Made by a program: the position numbers and the translations under genes. The notes beneath the pieces were generated by a model that saw only the letters and a program-made list of their open reading frames with translations, had not been told where the DNA came from and ran no database searches. A DNA stretch of 64,000 bases from Pseudomonas fluorescens (lineage in GTDB: Bacteria > Pseudomonadota > Gammaproteobacteria > Pseudomonadales > Pseudomonadaceae): assembly GCF_000730425.1 (NCBI RefSeq), contig NZ_CP008896.1:4154001-4218000 (forward strand), written 5' to 3'. Of the stretch, positions 10,491 through 19,255 are shown one piece after another. Within the stretch, counting starts at the first letter, position 1, and each line of letters starts with the position of its first letter.

Positions 10491-10515
10491 GGGAGCGGGC
10501 TTGCTCGCTCCCACA
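10491..10515. repeat. Pseudomonas REP element
   Basis: GGGAGCGGGCTTGCTCGCTCCC followed by ACA, a perfect palindrome with central CTTG-type loop. This is the classic short intergenic repeat of P. fluorescens-group genomes and supports the host assignment. It lies between the monooxygenase stop (10,524) and the metQ-like start, where it could act as a partial terminator or mRNA-stabilising hairpin. Confidence 0.8.
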
Positions 10516-10523
10516 TTTTTGGG

Positions 10524-11876
10524 TTAGTGGCGGTAGGTGGAACCGGTGTGTTGTTCGGGTAAGCGGGCGCCGGCGTGGAACACTTTTTCCCGCAGTGTCC
10601 CGGTCTCATAGGCGGTCTTGTACAACCCTCGCCGTTGCAACTCGGGAATCACCAGCTCGATAAAATCCACATAGCTTTGCGGCGTAACAAGGCGCGTCAG
10701 GTTGAAGCCATCCAGGCCGGTCTCACTGATCCAGGACTCCAACTCATCCGCCACCTGCACAGGCGAACCCACCAGGGTGATATAGCGCCCGCCCAAGGCG
10801 TGCTGCTCCAACAACGTGCGACGGGTCCAATCGTTGTTCTGCAGGGCCTTGGTGGCTGACTGTATCGCGTTGCTCTTCACGTACTGGATCGGTTCATCCA
10901 GTTCGTACTGCGAGAAGTCGATGGCGGTGGATGCGCTGAAGTGCGCCACCCCGGCTTCGGCGCTGGCGTAGCTCAGGTACTCGGCATGCTTGGTCCAGGC
11001 CAACTCTTCGGTGGCGTCGACAATCACGTTGAGGCCCATGAACACCTTGATATCGTCCGGGGTGCGCCCGGCCTCGACCGCACTGGCGCGGACCTTGTCC
11101 ACTTGTCCCTTGGTCGCGGCCTTGTTCTGCCCGCTGATAAACACGCACTCGGCATGGCGCCCGGCGAACAGCAGGCCGCGCTCCGAACTGCCGGCCTGGA
11201 ACAGCACTGGCGTGCGCTGCGGCGACGGCTCGCACAGGTGATAGCCCTCCACCTGATAGAACTCGCCATGGTGCTCGACCTTGTGCACCTTGCCCGGCTG
11301 GGCATAGATCCGCTGCTGCGGGTCGTTGAGCACCGCGTCGTCTTCCCAACTGCCTTCCCAGAGTTTGTAGAGCACCTGCAGGTACTCGTCGGCCTGGTCG
11401 TAGCGCCGGTCATGTTCGACCTGCTCGGTGAGGCCCATGGCCTTGGCGGCGCTGTCCAGATAGCCGGTGACGATGTTCCAGCCCACCCGACCACGGCTCA
11501 GGTGATCGAGGGTGGACATACGCCGGGCGAACAGATAGGGCGGCTCGTAGGTCAGGTTGGCCGTCAGGCCGAAGCCCAGGTTGCGGGTGACGGCGGCCAT
11601 GGCCGAGACCAGCAGCAACGGGTCGTTGACCGGCAGTTGGATCGACTCCTTGAGTGGCACGTCGACCGAGCCTTGATAGACGTCATACACGCCAACGATA
11701 TCGGCGATGAACAACCCGTCGAACAGGCCGCGCTCCAGCAGTTGTGCCAGTTCAGTCCAGTATTCGATGCGCTTGTATTGGGTCGAAGTATCCTGTGGAT
11801 GGGTCCACAGGCCATGGTTGATATGCCCGATGCAGTTCATGTTGAAGGCATTGAGCAGGATCTTTTTCTTTGGCAT
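10524..11876 (-). CDS. FMN-dependent monooxygenase of the NtaA/SnaA/DszA family
   Basis: 450 aa, normal for this luciferase-like family. The start PKKKILLNAFNMNCIGHINHG, the motif RNLGFGLTANLTYEPPYLFARR and SRGRVGWNIVTGYLDSAAKAMG are typical of NtaA/DszA-type enzymes that oxidise organosulfur or organonitrogen compounds with reduced flavin. The ATG overlaps the stop of the upstream acyl-CoA-dehydrogenase-like gene (ATGA), so the two are co-translated. Co-occurrence with sfnB-like genes and a methionine-type importer points to use of organic sulfur sources; the actual substrate is unknown. Confidence 0.82.
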   Translation of the reverse strand: MPKKKILLNAFNMNCIGHINHGLWTHPQDTSTQYKRIEYWTELAQLLERGLFDGLFIADIVGVYDVYQGSVDVPLKESIQLPVNDPLLLVSAMAAVTRNLGFGLTANLTYEPPYLFARRMSTLDHLSRGRVGWNIVTGYLDSAAKAMGLTEQVEHDRRYDQADEYLQVLYKLWEGSWEDDAVLNDPQQRIYAQPGKVHKVEHHGEFYQVEGYHLCEPSPQRTPVLFQAGSSERGLLFAGRHAECVFISGQNKAATKGQVDKVRASAVEAGRTPDDIKVFMGLNVIVDATEELAWTKHAEYLSYASAEAGVAHFSASTAIDFSQYELDEPIQYVKSNAIQSATKALQNNDWTRRTLLEQHALGGRYITLVGSPVQVADELESWISETGLDGFNLTRLVTPQSYVDFIELVIPELQRRGLYKTAYETGTLREKVFHAGARLPEQHTGSTYRH

Positions 11877-13069
11877 CAGAGGGTACCCCGCAGGGGCGGG
11901 TTTTCATCGTTGAGGTAGTAATTGCCCACCGCAAAGTACTTCCAGCGCACCGGGTCGTGCAGGGTATGCACCCGGGCGTTGCGCCAGTGGCGGTCCAGGC
12001 CGTGTTCGGCAAGGGTGGCCTGGCTGCCGGCCAGTTCGAACAGGGTGCTGCCGGCGGCCAGGGAAATTTCGGTGCTCAAGGCGCGTGCTTCTGCCACGGC
12101 AATCGACGCCGCCGCGACGGTTTGCGCGTTGCTGTCGGCCTGGGCGCGGTCGAGGAATTCGCCGGCACGCTCCAGCAAGGCTTCGGCGGCGTGCAGGCGG
12201 ATGCTCAGGTGGCCGAAGCTTTTCAGGGTCAGCGGGTCTTCGCTGGCCTTGTCATTACCTGAGTCGATCCATGGGCGGGTCTTGGTGCGCACAAAATGCA
12301 AGGCGTCTTCAAAGGCGGCGCGGGCGATACCGGTGTCGATGGCCGCGTGGAGGATCTGGGCCAGGGGCCCCACGGTGGTCGGGCGCTCGAAGGCGCTCTG
12401 GAACGGGATCACGTCCTCGGCGGCGACCCACACATGGTCGAGCACCACCGAACCGCTGCCGGTGGTGCGCTGGCCAAAGCCACTCCAGTCGTCGATCACC
12501 GTCAGGCCCTGGCTGTCGCGCGGGATAAAGGCCAGTTGCTGCACGCCGTGCTCATCCACCGCGGAAGTGGGGATGCGCTGGGCATAGATCGCGCCGGTGG
12601 CGTAGAACTTGCGGCCGCTGATGCGAAATCCGCCGGCGTCGCGGGAGATTTTCGTCACGCGGTCATGGGCGGTCTTGGTGCCCAGTTCCGCCAGGGCATT
12701 GCCAAAGCGCTGGCCGGCCAGAACCTCGGCGTACAGGCGCTGTTGCTGCGCCGCGCTGCCATTTACGCGCAGTACTTCCAGGGCATAGAAATGGTTCTGC
12801 GGGATCTGCCCCAGTGACGCATCGGCCTGGGCGATCAGGGCGATGACCTTGGCCAGGGTGACGTTGGATACACCGGCGCCGCCGTAGGCCTTGGGTACGC
12901 TGATGCCCCACAGGCCGGAACGGGAAAAGGCTTCCAGTTCCGCGAGTGGCAGGCGGCGTTCGCGGTCGCGCAGGGCGCTGTCGCGGCGTAAGTCTTCGGC
13001 CAGGTCGCTGGCGACAATCAGGGCTTGTTCATCGCTGGTGATGACCGCGACAGGTTGGGAAAGCGTCAT
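11876..13069 (-). CDS. SfnB-family sulfur-acquisition oxidoreductase
   Basis: 397 aa, full length for the acyl-CoA-dehydrogenase-like SfnB/DszC group. N-terminal helical domain, then LAELGTKTAHDRVTKI, the flavin-domain motif SGFGQRTTGSGSVVLDHVWV, and the C-terminal signature LAEHGLDRHWRNARVHTLHDPVRWKY. In this family the flavin enzyme supports desulfurisation under sulfate limitation. GGAG precedes the ATG. A paralogue lies immediately upstream but has lost its N-terminus, so this gene is the intact copy. Confidence 0.82.
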   Translation of the reverse strand: MTLSQPVAVITSDEQALIVASDLAEDLRRDSALRDRERRLPLAELEAFSRSGLWGISVPKAYGGAGVSNVTLAKVIALIAQADASLGQIPQNHFYALEVLRVNGSAAQQQRLYAEVLAGQRFGNALAELGTKTAHDRVTKISRDAGGFRISGRKFYATGAIYAQRIPTSAVDEHGVQQLAFIPRDSQGLTVIDDWSGFGQRTTGSGSVVLDHVWVAAEDVIPFQSAFERPTTVGPLAQILHAAIDTGIARAAFEDALHFVRTKTRPWIDSGNDKASEDPLTLKSFGHLSIRLHAAEALLERAGEFLDRAQADSNAQTVAAASIAVAEARALSTEISLAAGSTLFELAGSQATLAEHGLDRHWRNARVHTLHDPVRWKYFAVGNYYLNDENPPLRGTL

Positions 13070-13092
13070 GTTTTTCTCCAGATGTCTGGTCG

Positions 13093-13902
13093 TCAGATCC
13101 AGGAATGCCGGGCCGGCAATGTTCCATTGAGGTGCCAGGCGCCCACCGCGTGATACTTCCAGCGCACCGGGTCGTGAAGGGTGTGCACCCGTGCGTTGCG
13201 CCAGTGGCGGTCGAGGTTGAATTCGGCGAGGGTGGCGCGGCTGCCGGCCAGCTCAAAGAGCTTCTCGCTGACTTGCAGCGAGACTTCGGTGGTCAGCACC
13301 TTGGCCTGTGCCACGGCAATCGAGGCCCGTGCGGCGGAGTGCTCGGTGATGGGCGCGGCGCTGACCTGGTCCAGCACTTGGCCGGCCTTGCGCAGCAGCG
13401 CTTCGGCGGCGTGCAGTTCGATTTTCAGTTTGCCGATATCGGCGATCACGTAGAGGTCGTCGCTGGCACGCTCGACCTTGGCGTCGATCCATGGCCGTGC
13501 ACGTTCACGGACAAAGCGGATGGTGTCGTCGAGGGCGCCGCGGGCGATGCCGGCGTCGATAGCGGCCTGAATCAATTGCGAGACCGCGCCCTGGATGCCC
13601 GGAGCCTGCCCCAGGCGCCAGGTCGGAACCACCAGGTCAGCGTCCACCGGCACGTTGTTCAGCAGTACGGTGCCGCTGGCGGTGGTGCGTTGGCCAAAGC
13701 CCGACCAGTCGTCGACGATGCGCAGTCCCGGTGTACCGCGTCGCACAAAAGCCATGACCTGGCGGCCCTCGTCGTCCAGAGCCTTGACCGCGACCCAATG
13801 GGCAAACAGTGCACCTGTGGAGTAGAACTTCTGGCCGTTGATGACAAAACCGTCACCCTCGGCGCTGATCCGTGCCTTCACGTCCAACGTGTTTTTTGTT
13901 TC
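13093..13902 (-). pseudogene. SfnB-family oxidoreductase, 5' part removed by ICE insertion
   Basis: About 269 residues remain, matching the intact paralogue at 11,876 from its residue ~140 to the end (SGFGQRTTASGTVLLNNVPV; TLAEFNLDRHWRNARVHTLH). Family similarity stops abruptly at T-K-N-T-L, coded at 13,885-13,899; a further eight unrelated codons lead to an ATG at 13,923, but this is not the family start. The missing 130 residues should lie beyond the right end of the ICE. The product lacks the N-terminal helical domain and is probably inactive. Confidence 0.8.
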
Positions 13903-13905
13903 ACG
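13891..13905. other. Probable left attachment site (attL) of the ICE
   Basis: SfnB homology ends here within a T-rich sequence (GTTTTTTGTTTCACG), 170 bp from the integrase start. Tn4371-family elements are known to enter short T-rich targets. The exact crossover cannot be fixed without the right end, which is outside the window. Confidence 0.55.
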
Positions 13906-14010
13906 ATGACTCCAGTACCGCAATTCGCTGGACTACGCCAAGGCTCGATACAGCAGGTTTATCAATCACTTAGGCGAGTTCAACATATGCCGGTGCTTTC
14001 CGAAACCTGA

Positions 14011-14056
14011 CCCGGCTTCCCCTCGCGTGGCTCCCATGCGGCTCTTGGAAACCGGG
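14011..14056. repeat. Inverted repeat upstream of the integrase
   Basis: CCCGGCTTCC at 14,011-14,020 pairs with GGAAACCGGG at 14,047-14,056, one G-T wobble. It lies between the presumed attL and the integrase ribosome site. It could be an integrase arm site or a hairpin limiting integrase expression; function is not shown by sequence. Confidence 0.45.
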
Positions 14057-14073
14057 CTTTCTGAGGAGTCATC

Positions 14074-15273
14074 ATGGCAAAGATCAAGCTCACCAAGTCC
14101 GCAGTCGATGCGGCGCAACCCCAGGCCAAGGCCGTCGAACTGCGGGATACCGTGGTACCCGGTTTCCTGTGCAAGATCACCCCGGCGGGCCGCAAGGTGT
14201 TCATGCTCCAGTACCGCACCAATGCCGGCGAGCGCCGTAAGCCCGCCTTGGGTCAGTACGGGGAACTGACCGTCGATCAGGCGCGCACGATGGCGCAGGA
14301 GTGGCTGGCCGAGGTGCGCAAGGGCGGTGACCCCAGCGCGGCCAAGAACGCTGCCCGAAAGGCGCCGATCATGAAGGAGTTCTGCCACACTTTCATGGAG
14401 GACTACTCCAAGCAACGCAACAAGCCCAGCACGCAGCGCGGCTATCAGGGCGTCATCGACCGCTGCATCATCCCGATCATGGGGCGGATGAAGGTGCAGG
14501 ACGTGAAGCGCCCAGACGTGGCAGCACTGATGAAGAAGCTGGCCTACAAGCAGGCCGAGGCGAATCGCACCTTCGGCGTGCTGCGCAAGATGTTCAACTT
14601 GGCCGAAGTATGGGGCCTACGCCCAGACGGCACGAATCCGTGCCGCCACGTCCCGATGTACCCACCGGGGAAGGAAACCCGGCTCATCGTGGACGAGGAA
14701 CTGGTGCGGATCTTTCGCCATCTGGAGCATCTGGAGGCCGAAGGGTTGGAGAGCTACGTCATCCCGCTGGCGATCCGCCTGCAATTCGAGTTCGCGGCCC
14801 GCCGCTCCGAAATCTGCCCGTTGGAATGGGACTGGATTGATCTGGAAAAGCGCCGTGTGGTCTGGCCCGACAGTAAGACCGGCGGGATTTCCAAGCCCAT
14901 GAGCGAGGAAGCCTATCGGCTACTGTCCTCGGCGCCACGCCAGGATGGTTGCCCCTACGTCCTGCCGTCGCCGAACGACCCGACCCGCCACATGACCCAC
15001 GGTGAGCATTATGGTGGCTGGACGCGGGTGCTCAAGGCCGCTGGCGTGCCGCACGTTGGCACGCATGGTATCCGCCACCGGGCGACCACCGATATTGCCA
15101 ACTCGGGCGTGCCGACCAAGGTGGGCATGAAGCTCACAGGTCATAAGACCGTGGCGATGTTTATGCACTATGTTCATACCGAGGACAAGCCGGTGCGGGA
15201 TGCGGCCGAACTGGTGGCGAATCGGCGGCTGGCGATCACCGGGGCGTCCCGTTCTATGGAGGTGACAGCATGA
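14074..15273 (+). CDS. int: Tyrosine recombinase (ICE integrase)
   Basis: 399 aa. The N-terminus is the arm-binding domain of P4-type integrases (KLTKSAVDAAQPQAKAVELR; VPGFLCKITPAGRKVFMLQY). The core has the catalytic Arg in FAARRSEICPLEWDWI, HGIRHRATTDIA, and the late His and nucleophile Tyr in LTGHKTVAMFMHYVH. It should integrate and excise the element at the adjacent left end. GAGGAG is 8 bases before the ATG. Its stop overlaps the next ATG (ATGA), so the DUF1016 nuclease is co-translated. Confidence 0.92.
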   Translation: MAKIKLTKSAVDAAQPQAKAVELRDTVVPGFLCKITPAGRKVFMLQYRTNAGERRKPALGQYGELTVDQARTMAQEWLAEVRKGGDPSAAKNAARKAPIMKEFCHTFMEDYSKQRNKPSTQRGYQGVIDRCIIPIMGRMKVQDVKRPDVAALMKKLAYKQAEANRTFGVLRKMFNLAEVWGLRPDGTNPCRHVPMYPPGKETRLIVDEELVRIFRHLEHLEAEGLESYVIPLAIRLQFEFAARRSEICPLEWDWIDLEKRRVVWPDSKTGGISKPMSEEAYRLLSSAPRQDGCPYVLPSPNDPTRHMTHGEHYGGWTRVLKAAGVPHVGTHGIRHRATTDIANSGVPTKVGMKLTGHKTVAMFMHYVHTEDKPVRDAAELVANRRLAITGASRSMEVTA

Positions 15274-16439
15274 CAAGGAAGACGCCCGTGGCAACGCGGA
15301 AACCTGCAGCCTTACCTGCCGGTTATGCCGGCATCCACGGCGGCATCGTGGAGTTGCTGGATGCGGCGCGCCAGGCAGCGGCGCGCAGTGTCAACGCACT
15401 GATGACAGCCAGCTATTGGGAGATTGGCCGCAGGATCGTCGAGGCCGAGCAGAAAGGCAGGCGACGGGCCGGTTACGGCGAGCAGTTGATGGAGCGCTTG
15501 TCCGCCGACTTGACGGCCCGATTCGGGCGCGGGTTCGGTGTCAACAACCTGGAGAGCATGCGGCGTTTCTTCCTCGCATACCCCCAGCCCGAGATTTCCC
15601 AGACAGTGTCTGGGAAATTGGGAAATGAGTCGCCTGCCGAGAAATCCCAGGCAGTGTCTCGGAAATTCGACCTCTCCGCACTGGCCCAGGTCTTCACCTT
15701 GCCGTGGTCGGCCTATGTCCGGCTACTGTCGGTGAAAGATGACCATGCCCGCCGGTTCTACGAGGTCGAAGCGCTGCGCGGTGGCTGGAGTGTGCGCCAG
15801 CTCGACCGGCAGATCGGCAGCCAGTTCTACGAGCGCACAGCCTTGTCGAAGGACAAAGCGGCGATGCTGGTCAAGGGTTCGGTGGCCAGGCCCGAGGATG
15901 CCGTCACGCCCAACGACGCCATCAAAGACCCGTATGTGCTGGAGTTCCTCGACCTCAGGGACGAGTATTCGGAGTCCGATCTGGAAGCGGCCTTGATCCG
16001 GCGGCTCGAAGACTTTCTGTTGGAACTGGGGGAAGGCTTCACCTTCGTTGGGCGGCAGCGCCGGTTGCGCATCGACCAGACCTGGTATCGGGTCGATCTG
16101 CTGTTCTTCCATCGCAAGCTGCGCTGCCTGGTCATCATCGACCTGAAGCTGGGTGGCTTGACCCATGCCGATGTGGGGCAAATGCATATGTACTGCAACT
16201 ATGCCAAGGAGCATTGGGCCTACCCGAACGAGAATCCGCCGGTGGGTCTGATCCTGTGTGCCGACAAGGGCCATGCTTTGGCGCGGTATGCGCTGGATGG
16301 CTTGCCAACCAAGGTGATGGCGGCGAACTACCGCACCGTGCTGCCGGATGCGGAGCTGCTACAAAAGGAGCTGGAGAACACGCGGCGTCTGCTCGAATCA
16401 CGTAGACCGGCATTCCACAATACGCCCAGCGAAAACTAG
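15270..16439 (+). CDS. DUF1016 / PDDEXK nuclease-domain protein (YhcG family)
   Basis: 389 aa. N-terminal DUF1016 helical region (ARSVNALMTASYWEIGRRIVE, YGEQLMERLSADLTARFGRGF) and a C-terminal PDDEXK-like nuclease fold: YRVDLLFFHRKLRCLVIIDLK supplies the Asp and the Asp-x-Lys pair, and VGQMHMYCNYAKEHW follows. YhcG-type proteins are often on mobile elements next to recombinases or restriction genes; the substrate is unknown. Two copies of a palindromic Q-T/A-V-S-repeat lie in the middle (15,594-15,668). Coupled to the integrase by a 4-bp overlap. Confidence 0.85.
   Translation: MTRKTPVATRKPAALPAGYAGIHGGIVELLDAARQAAARSVNALMTASYWEIGRRIVEAEQKGRRRAGYGEQLMERLSADLTARFGRGFGVNNLESMRRFFLAYPQPEISQTVSGKLGNESPAEKSQAVSRKFDLSALAQVFTLPWSAYVRLLSVKDDHARRFYEVEALRGGWSVRQLDRQIGSQFYERTALSKDKAAMLVKGSVARPEDAVTPNDAIKDPYVLEFLDLRDEYSESDLEAALIRRLEDFLLELGEGFTFVGRQRRLRIDQTWYRVDLLFFHRKLRCLVIIDLKLGGLTHADVGQMHMYCNYAKEHWAYPNENPPVGLILCADKGHALARYALDGLPTKVMAANYRTVLPDAELLQKELENTRRLLESRRPAFHNTPSEN
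15594..15668. repeat. Two palindromic repeats inside the DUF1016 gene
   Basis: First copy: arms ATTTCCCAGACA and TGTCTGGGAAAT around a short centre at 15,594-15,618. The second, diverged copy (about 15,641-15,668) has GAAATCCCAGGCAGTGTCTC. Both are read in the same frame as SQTVSGK/SQAVSRK between the two domains, so they act as a linker in the protein. Confidence 0.65.
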
Positions 16440-16470
16440 GGCAGTTGCAGCGTGATGCTGCCAGGCTTAG

Positions 16471-17346
16471 CTAACGACGCTTGCTGCGCCCTGGCCACGG
16501 CAGCTCACCAGTTAATTCTGGTAGGCCGCTATCGTCTTCCACTCGCACGCCGAAGCGGTTTACTTCGATCTCCGGCAGGTCTTCGCCGTCAAACCATAGC
16601 AACGAAATAGTGGTGTCAGTGCGTGCGTAGTGCCTTGAAAGTTCCCAGAGATCCAGGCCCTTTTCCCAGTTGTCGAACCATACGTCCTGGGAGACTTCCC
16701 CCGTATCAGTTGTATTGTTCCCAGAGGATCTGACTCGATGAGCCACTGAGCCAGTCGGGATTACCGACCTGGGTGATATCCAGGCCCCAGCTTGTCTCAA
16801 AGACGTGGAGCGTGCTGCATACCGTACTGCGCCACGCTCCATGGTGACGAAGGCACACGGCACATCGCTGAGACTGGCGAATCTCGACGCAGCCGCGGGA
16901 AATGAAGTGCCAAACAAATCGGCCATGCGCTGGATAAGGTCCAAGGAAGGCTCTTCCTTGGGAACGACAGAAAGCCATCGCTGATAAGGCATCAGTAGTT
17001 CAGCGGCAAATGTGTCGCAGGCGATCTCGTTGGGATGCCGTTTGGCATAAGACCAGGACGGGACTTCCTCGTGACTCGATTCTAGGTCGAGCACGATATG
17101 CGCTATCTCGTGGCAAATAGTGAAACGCTGGCGTTCCTCAGTCTCTAGGGAGTTTACAGTGATTATGTGCTTCCCGTTCGGCTTGGTAATGGTATAGCCA
17201 GACTCTCCTTCGCCAAGCTCATCTTTCTTGACCTTGGCATTAGCAGCGGTCACATAGGGAGACAGGTCTTCTCGGATGTTAGAAACATCGACTTTCGCAA
17301 TGAACGCGCGTGCTTTCTGTCTGACATCCGATTCGTCCATGTTCAA
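16471..17346 (-). CDS. ImmA/IrrE-family metallopeptidase (CapP-like)
   Basis: 291 aa. Zinc peptidase motif HEIAH at residues 79-83, followed by the family helix NEIACDTFAAELLMP near 106-120. The C-terminal half is a separate domain of about 120 residues that may sense a ligand. It overlaps the upstream HTH gene by 4 bp. HTH plus ImmA pairs work as a repressor and the protease that cuts it; in the CapH/CapP pair linked to CBASS, single-stranded DNA stimulates CapP to cleave CapH. Position next to CBASS suggests the same role here (inference). Confidence 0.82.
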   Translation of the reverse strand: MNMDESDVRQKARAFIAKVDVSNIREDLSPYVTAANAKVKKDELGEGESGYTITKPNGKHIITVNSLETEERQRFTICHEIAHIVLDLESSHEEVPSWSYAKRHPNEIACDTFAAELLMPYQRWLSVVPKEEPSLDLIQRMADLFGTSFPAAASRFASLSDVPCAFVTMERGAVRYAARSTSLRQAGAWISPRSVIPTGSVAHRVRSSGNNTTDTGEVSQDVWFDNWEKGLDLWELSRHYARTDTTISLLWFDGEDLPEIEVNRFGVRVEDDSGLPELTGELPWPGRSKRR

Positions 17347-17735
17347 TCGTCCTCGTCGTCGTCCTCAAGGGCCTTTTTGATCCGGGTAATCAATGTGGCG
17401 GGATCAGGCCTTGCGTTACCCCGATGCCTGACGCCGGCCGCCATCGTAAATACGTCGATACCAATAGACGAATCTTGTAGCACAAATTCGACGAGGTTCG
17501 GGTCGGCGTCCGCATGGTCAACCAGCCAAGTTACGAGTGCAGCATCTCTCTCCGTCGGCTTAAGAACCTTCAATAGCTTTTCAATCAGGTCTTGGGAGGG
17601 GTTTGTTTTTTCGCCAGTTTCGAGGCGGTAGACGTATGCATGGTCCACTGACGATAGCTGCCCAATTTCACGCAGGGAAAGGGTTCTGCGTTCGCGTAGC
17701 GTCTTGATAGCGACGCCCAAGCCTGTTTGTGGCAT
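17343..17735 (-). CDS. XRE-family HTH repressor (CapH-like)
   Basis: 130 aa. N-terminal HTH_3 domain (LGVAIKTLRERRTLSLREIG, then VDHAYVYRLETGEKTNPS), then a helical segment likely for dimerisation, and an acidic tail (EDDDEDD). Co-translated with the ImmA-type protease and divergent from the CBASS operon. It is the obvious candidate to bind the two palindromes at 17,859 and 17,925 and repress both directions. Identity with CapH is inferred from gene pairing and position, not from close sequence comparison. Confidence 0.8.
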   Translation of the reverse strand: MPQTGLGVAIKTLRERRTLSLREIGQLSSVDHAYVYRLETGEKTNPSQDLIEKLLKVLKPTERDAALVTWLVDHADADPNLVEFVLQDSSIGIDVFTMAAGVRHRGNARPDPATLITRIKKALEDDDEDD

Positions 17736-17858
17736 GAGTTCTGATCCTTGCGTTGCGGGGGAAGGCCGTAGCCCTCTGTTGCATCAACCCCACATTCAGT
17801 CGAGTCTAAAGGCGCATGTTGCGCAGGTGTTGCGCCAGCGCACATGCTCTGATACATT

Positions 17859-17876
17859 GTTGTCTAGCCAGACAAC
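17859..17876. promoter_or_regulatory. Palindromic operator 1 in the CBASS control region
   Basis: GTTGTCT-N4-AGACAAC, perfect 7-bp arms. It lies between the divergent HTH repressor and the CBASS operon, as expected for the repressor's binding site. Confidence 0.6.
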
Positions 17877-17924
17877 GGAGGCGGATTTTACGCCTGCTAC
17901 GGGTTGGATTGGCTTGGTCTTCCT

Positions 17925-17942
17925 GTTGTCTGCATAAGCAAC
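17925..17942. promoter_or_regulatory. Palindromic operator 2 in the CBASS control region
   Basis: GTTGTCT-N4-AAGCAAC: the same left arm and spacing as operator 1 with two changes in the right arm. It starts 66 bp from operator 1. A TTGACA hexamer follows at 17,967-17,972 but no good -10 box is evident at standard spacing. Confidence 0.5.
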
Positions 17943-18022
17943 GTATTGTGCTACAGCGGGCGACCATTGACAACCCAGCCGGCTGGCTGGGACTTCCATA
18001 GTTCCATTGTAGGAGTGCCATC

Positions 18023-18247
18023 ATGGCCGGAAAAAATCAGCATGTTGTTCCTCATCAAGACGGTTGGGCCGTTAAAGGCGCTGGCAACGAGCGGGCGACC
18101 TCTGTGCATGACACGCAGCAGCAAGCAATAGATGCAGCGCGGGATATTGCACGCAACCAGAAGTCCGAACTCGTCATCCATCGTCCAGATGGCCGTATCC
18201 GTAACAAGGATAGCCACGGCAACGACTCCTTTCCCCCGAAAGGTTGA
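18023..18247 (+). CDS. Small DUF2188-domain protein
   Basis: 74 aa. The whole protein matches the DUF2188 pattern: HVVPHQDGWAVKGAGNERAT, then ARDIARNQKSELVIHRPDGRI. This small fold has no assigned function but is common near phage and defence genes. AGGAG lies 8 bases before the ATG, and the stop is 6 bp from the patatin start, so it appears to be the first gene of the CBASS operon. It may be a passenger, a regulator or an accessory CBASS part. Confidence 0.75.
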   Translation: MAGKNQHVVPHQDGWAVKGAGNERATSVHDTQQQAIDAARDIARNQKSELVIHRPDGRIRNKDSHGNDSFPPKG

Positions 18248-18253
18248 GACGTC

Positions 18254-19255
18254 ATGACTGACATCCCTACCTACCATGTGCTCGCCCTGTCAGGGGGAGG
18301 CTATCGCGGCCTTTATACGGCCACGGTTCTTGCCGAGCTTGAAGCCGTGCTGGGCCGGCCTATCGCTTCCCACTTTGATCTGATTTGTGGCACATCGGCA
18401 GGAGGGATGTTGGCTTTGGGACTGGCAGCGGAAATCCCTGCCAGCGAACTCAAAGCACTGTTCGAAGACGAAGGCAGCCGCATTTTTGGTTGCCGCAGTC
18501 TTTCAAGACGGCTTCTGGGATTCTGGCTGACTGCAAAACATGATTCGGCAGGGTTGCGGGAAGTGCTGACCGAACGTTTCCAGGGAACCACCGTAGGCGA
18601 CCTGAAGCATCGTGTTCTTGTACCAGCAGTCAACTACTCGACAGGTCGCGGACAGTTTTTCAAGACACCTCATCACCCTTTCTTTGAATTTGATCACCGC
18701 ATGAAGATCGTCGATGTTGCGTTGGCGACCGCTGCCGCGCCCGTCTACTTTCCGCTGGCGCGCAACGACCGCGGTGTCTTCGCGGATGGCGGACTGGTAG
18801 GTAATGCCCCCGGCCTGTTCGGATTGCATGAAGTCAACACGTTCCTGGCACCGAAACAGGATGTGCGGATTCGGGTTCTTTCCATCGGCACGATGACGAT
18901 TGGTGCGACCGTCCGTGGCGGCGCTAGCCTTGACCGAGGATTCGGTAAGTGGCGCGGAGGACTCTTCGATCTGGTGATCTCCGCCCAGGAATCGTCCGTG
19001 GACTACATGCTGAGGCAGCTGTTGGGGAACAACTACTTCCAGATCGACGACAAGGCAACGCCGGATCAGAGCAAGGACGTGAAGGCGCTGGATCGGGTTT
19101 CCATTGGCGCCACGAATACGCTCAAGGATCGTGGCAACCACGCGGCCCAGCGCGCGCTTGGCGATCCTCTTTTTCAACCATTTCGGGCGCACCAGGCCGG
19201 CGCCCCCATTTTCTATCACGGCCCCAACAAGAATGTACCGGAGGCCGCATGCTGA
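18254..19255 (+). CDS. capV: Patatin-like phospholipase, CBASS effector CapV
   Basis: 333 aa. Catalytic features of patatins are all present: oxyanion loop GGGYRG (residues 14-19), nucleophile elbow GTSAG with Ser48, and the DGG triad with Asp178. CapV proteins are switched on by the cyclic dinucleotide made by the partner CD-NTase and degrade the inner membrane, killing the infected cell. The C-terminal 120 residues ([15 protein letters not shown] onward) fit the CapV extension. It overlaps the CD-NTase gene by 7 bp. Confidence 0.9.
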   Translation: MTDIPTYHVLALSGGGYRGLYTATVLAELEAVLGRPIASHFDLICGTSAGGMLALGLAAEIPASELKALFEDEGSRIFGCRSLSRRLLGFWLTAKHDSAGLREVLTERFQGTTVGDLKHRVLVPAVNYSTGRGQFFKTPHHPFFEFDHRMKIVDVALATAAAPVYFPLARNDRGVFADGGLVGNAPGLFGLHEVNTFLAPKQDVRIRVLSIGTMTIGATVRGGASLDRGFGKWRGGLFDLVISAQESSVDYMLRQLLGNNYFQIDDKATPDQSKDVKALDRVSIGATNTLKDRGNHAAQRALGDPLFQPFRAHQAGAPIFYHGPNKNVPEAAC

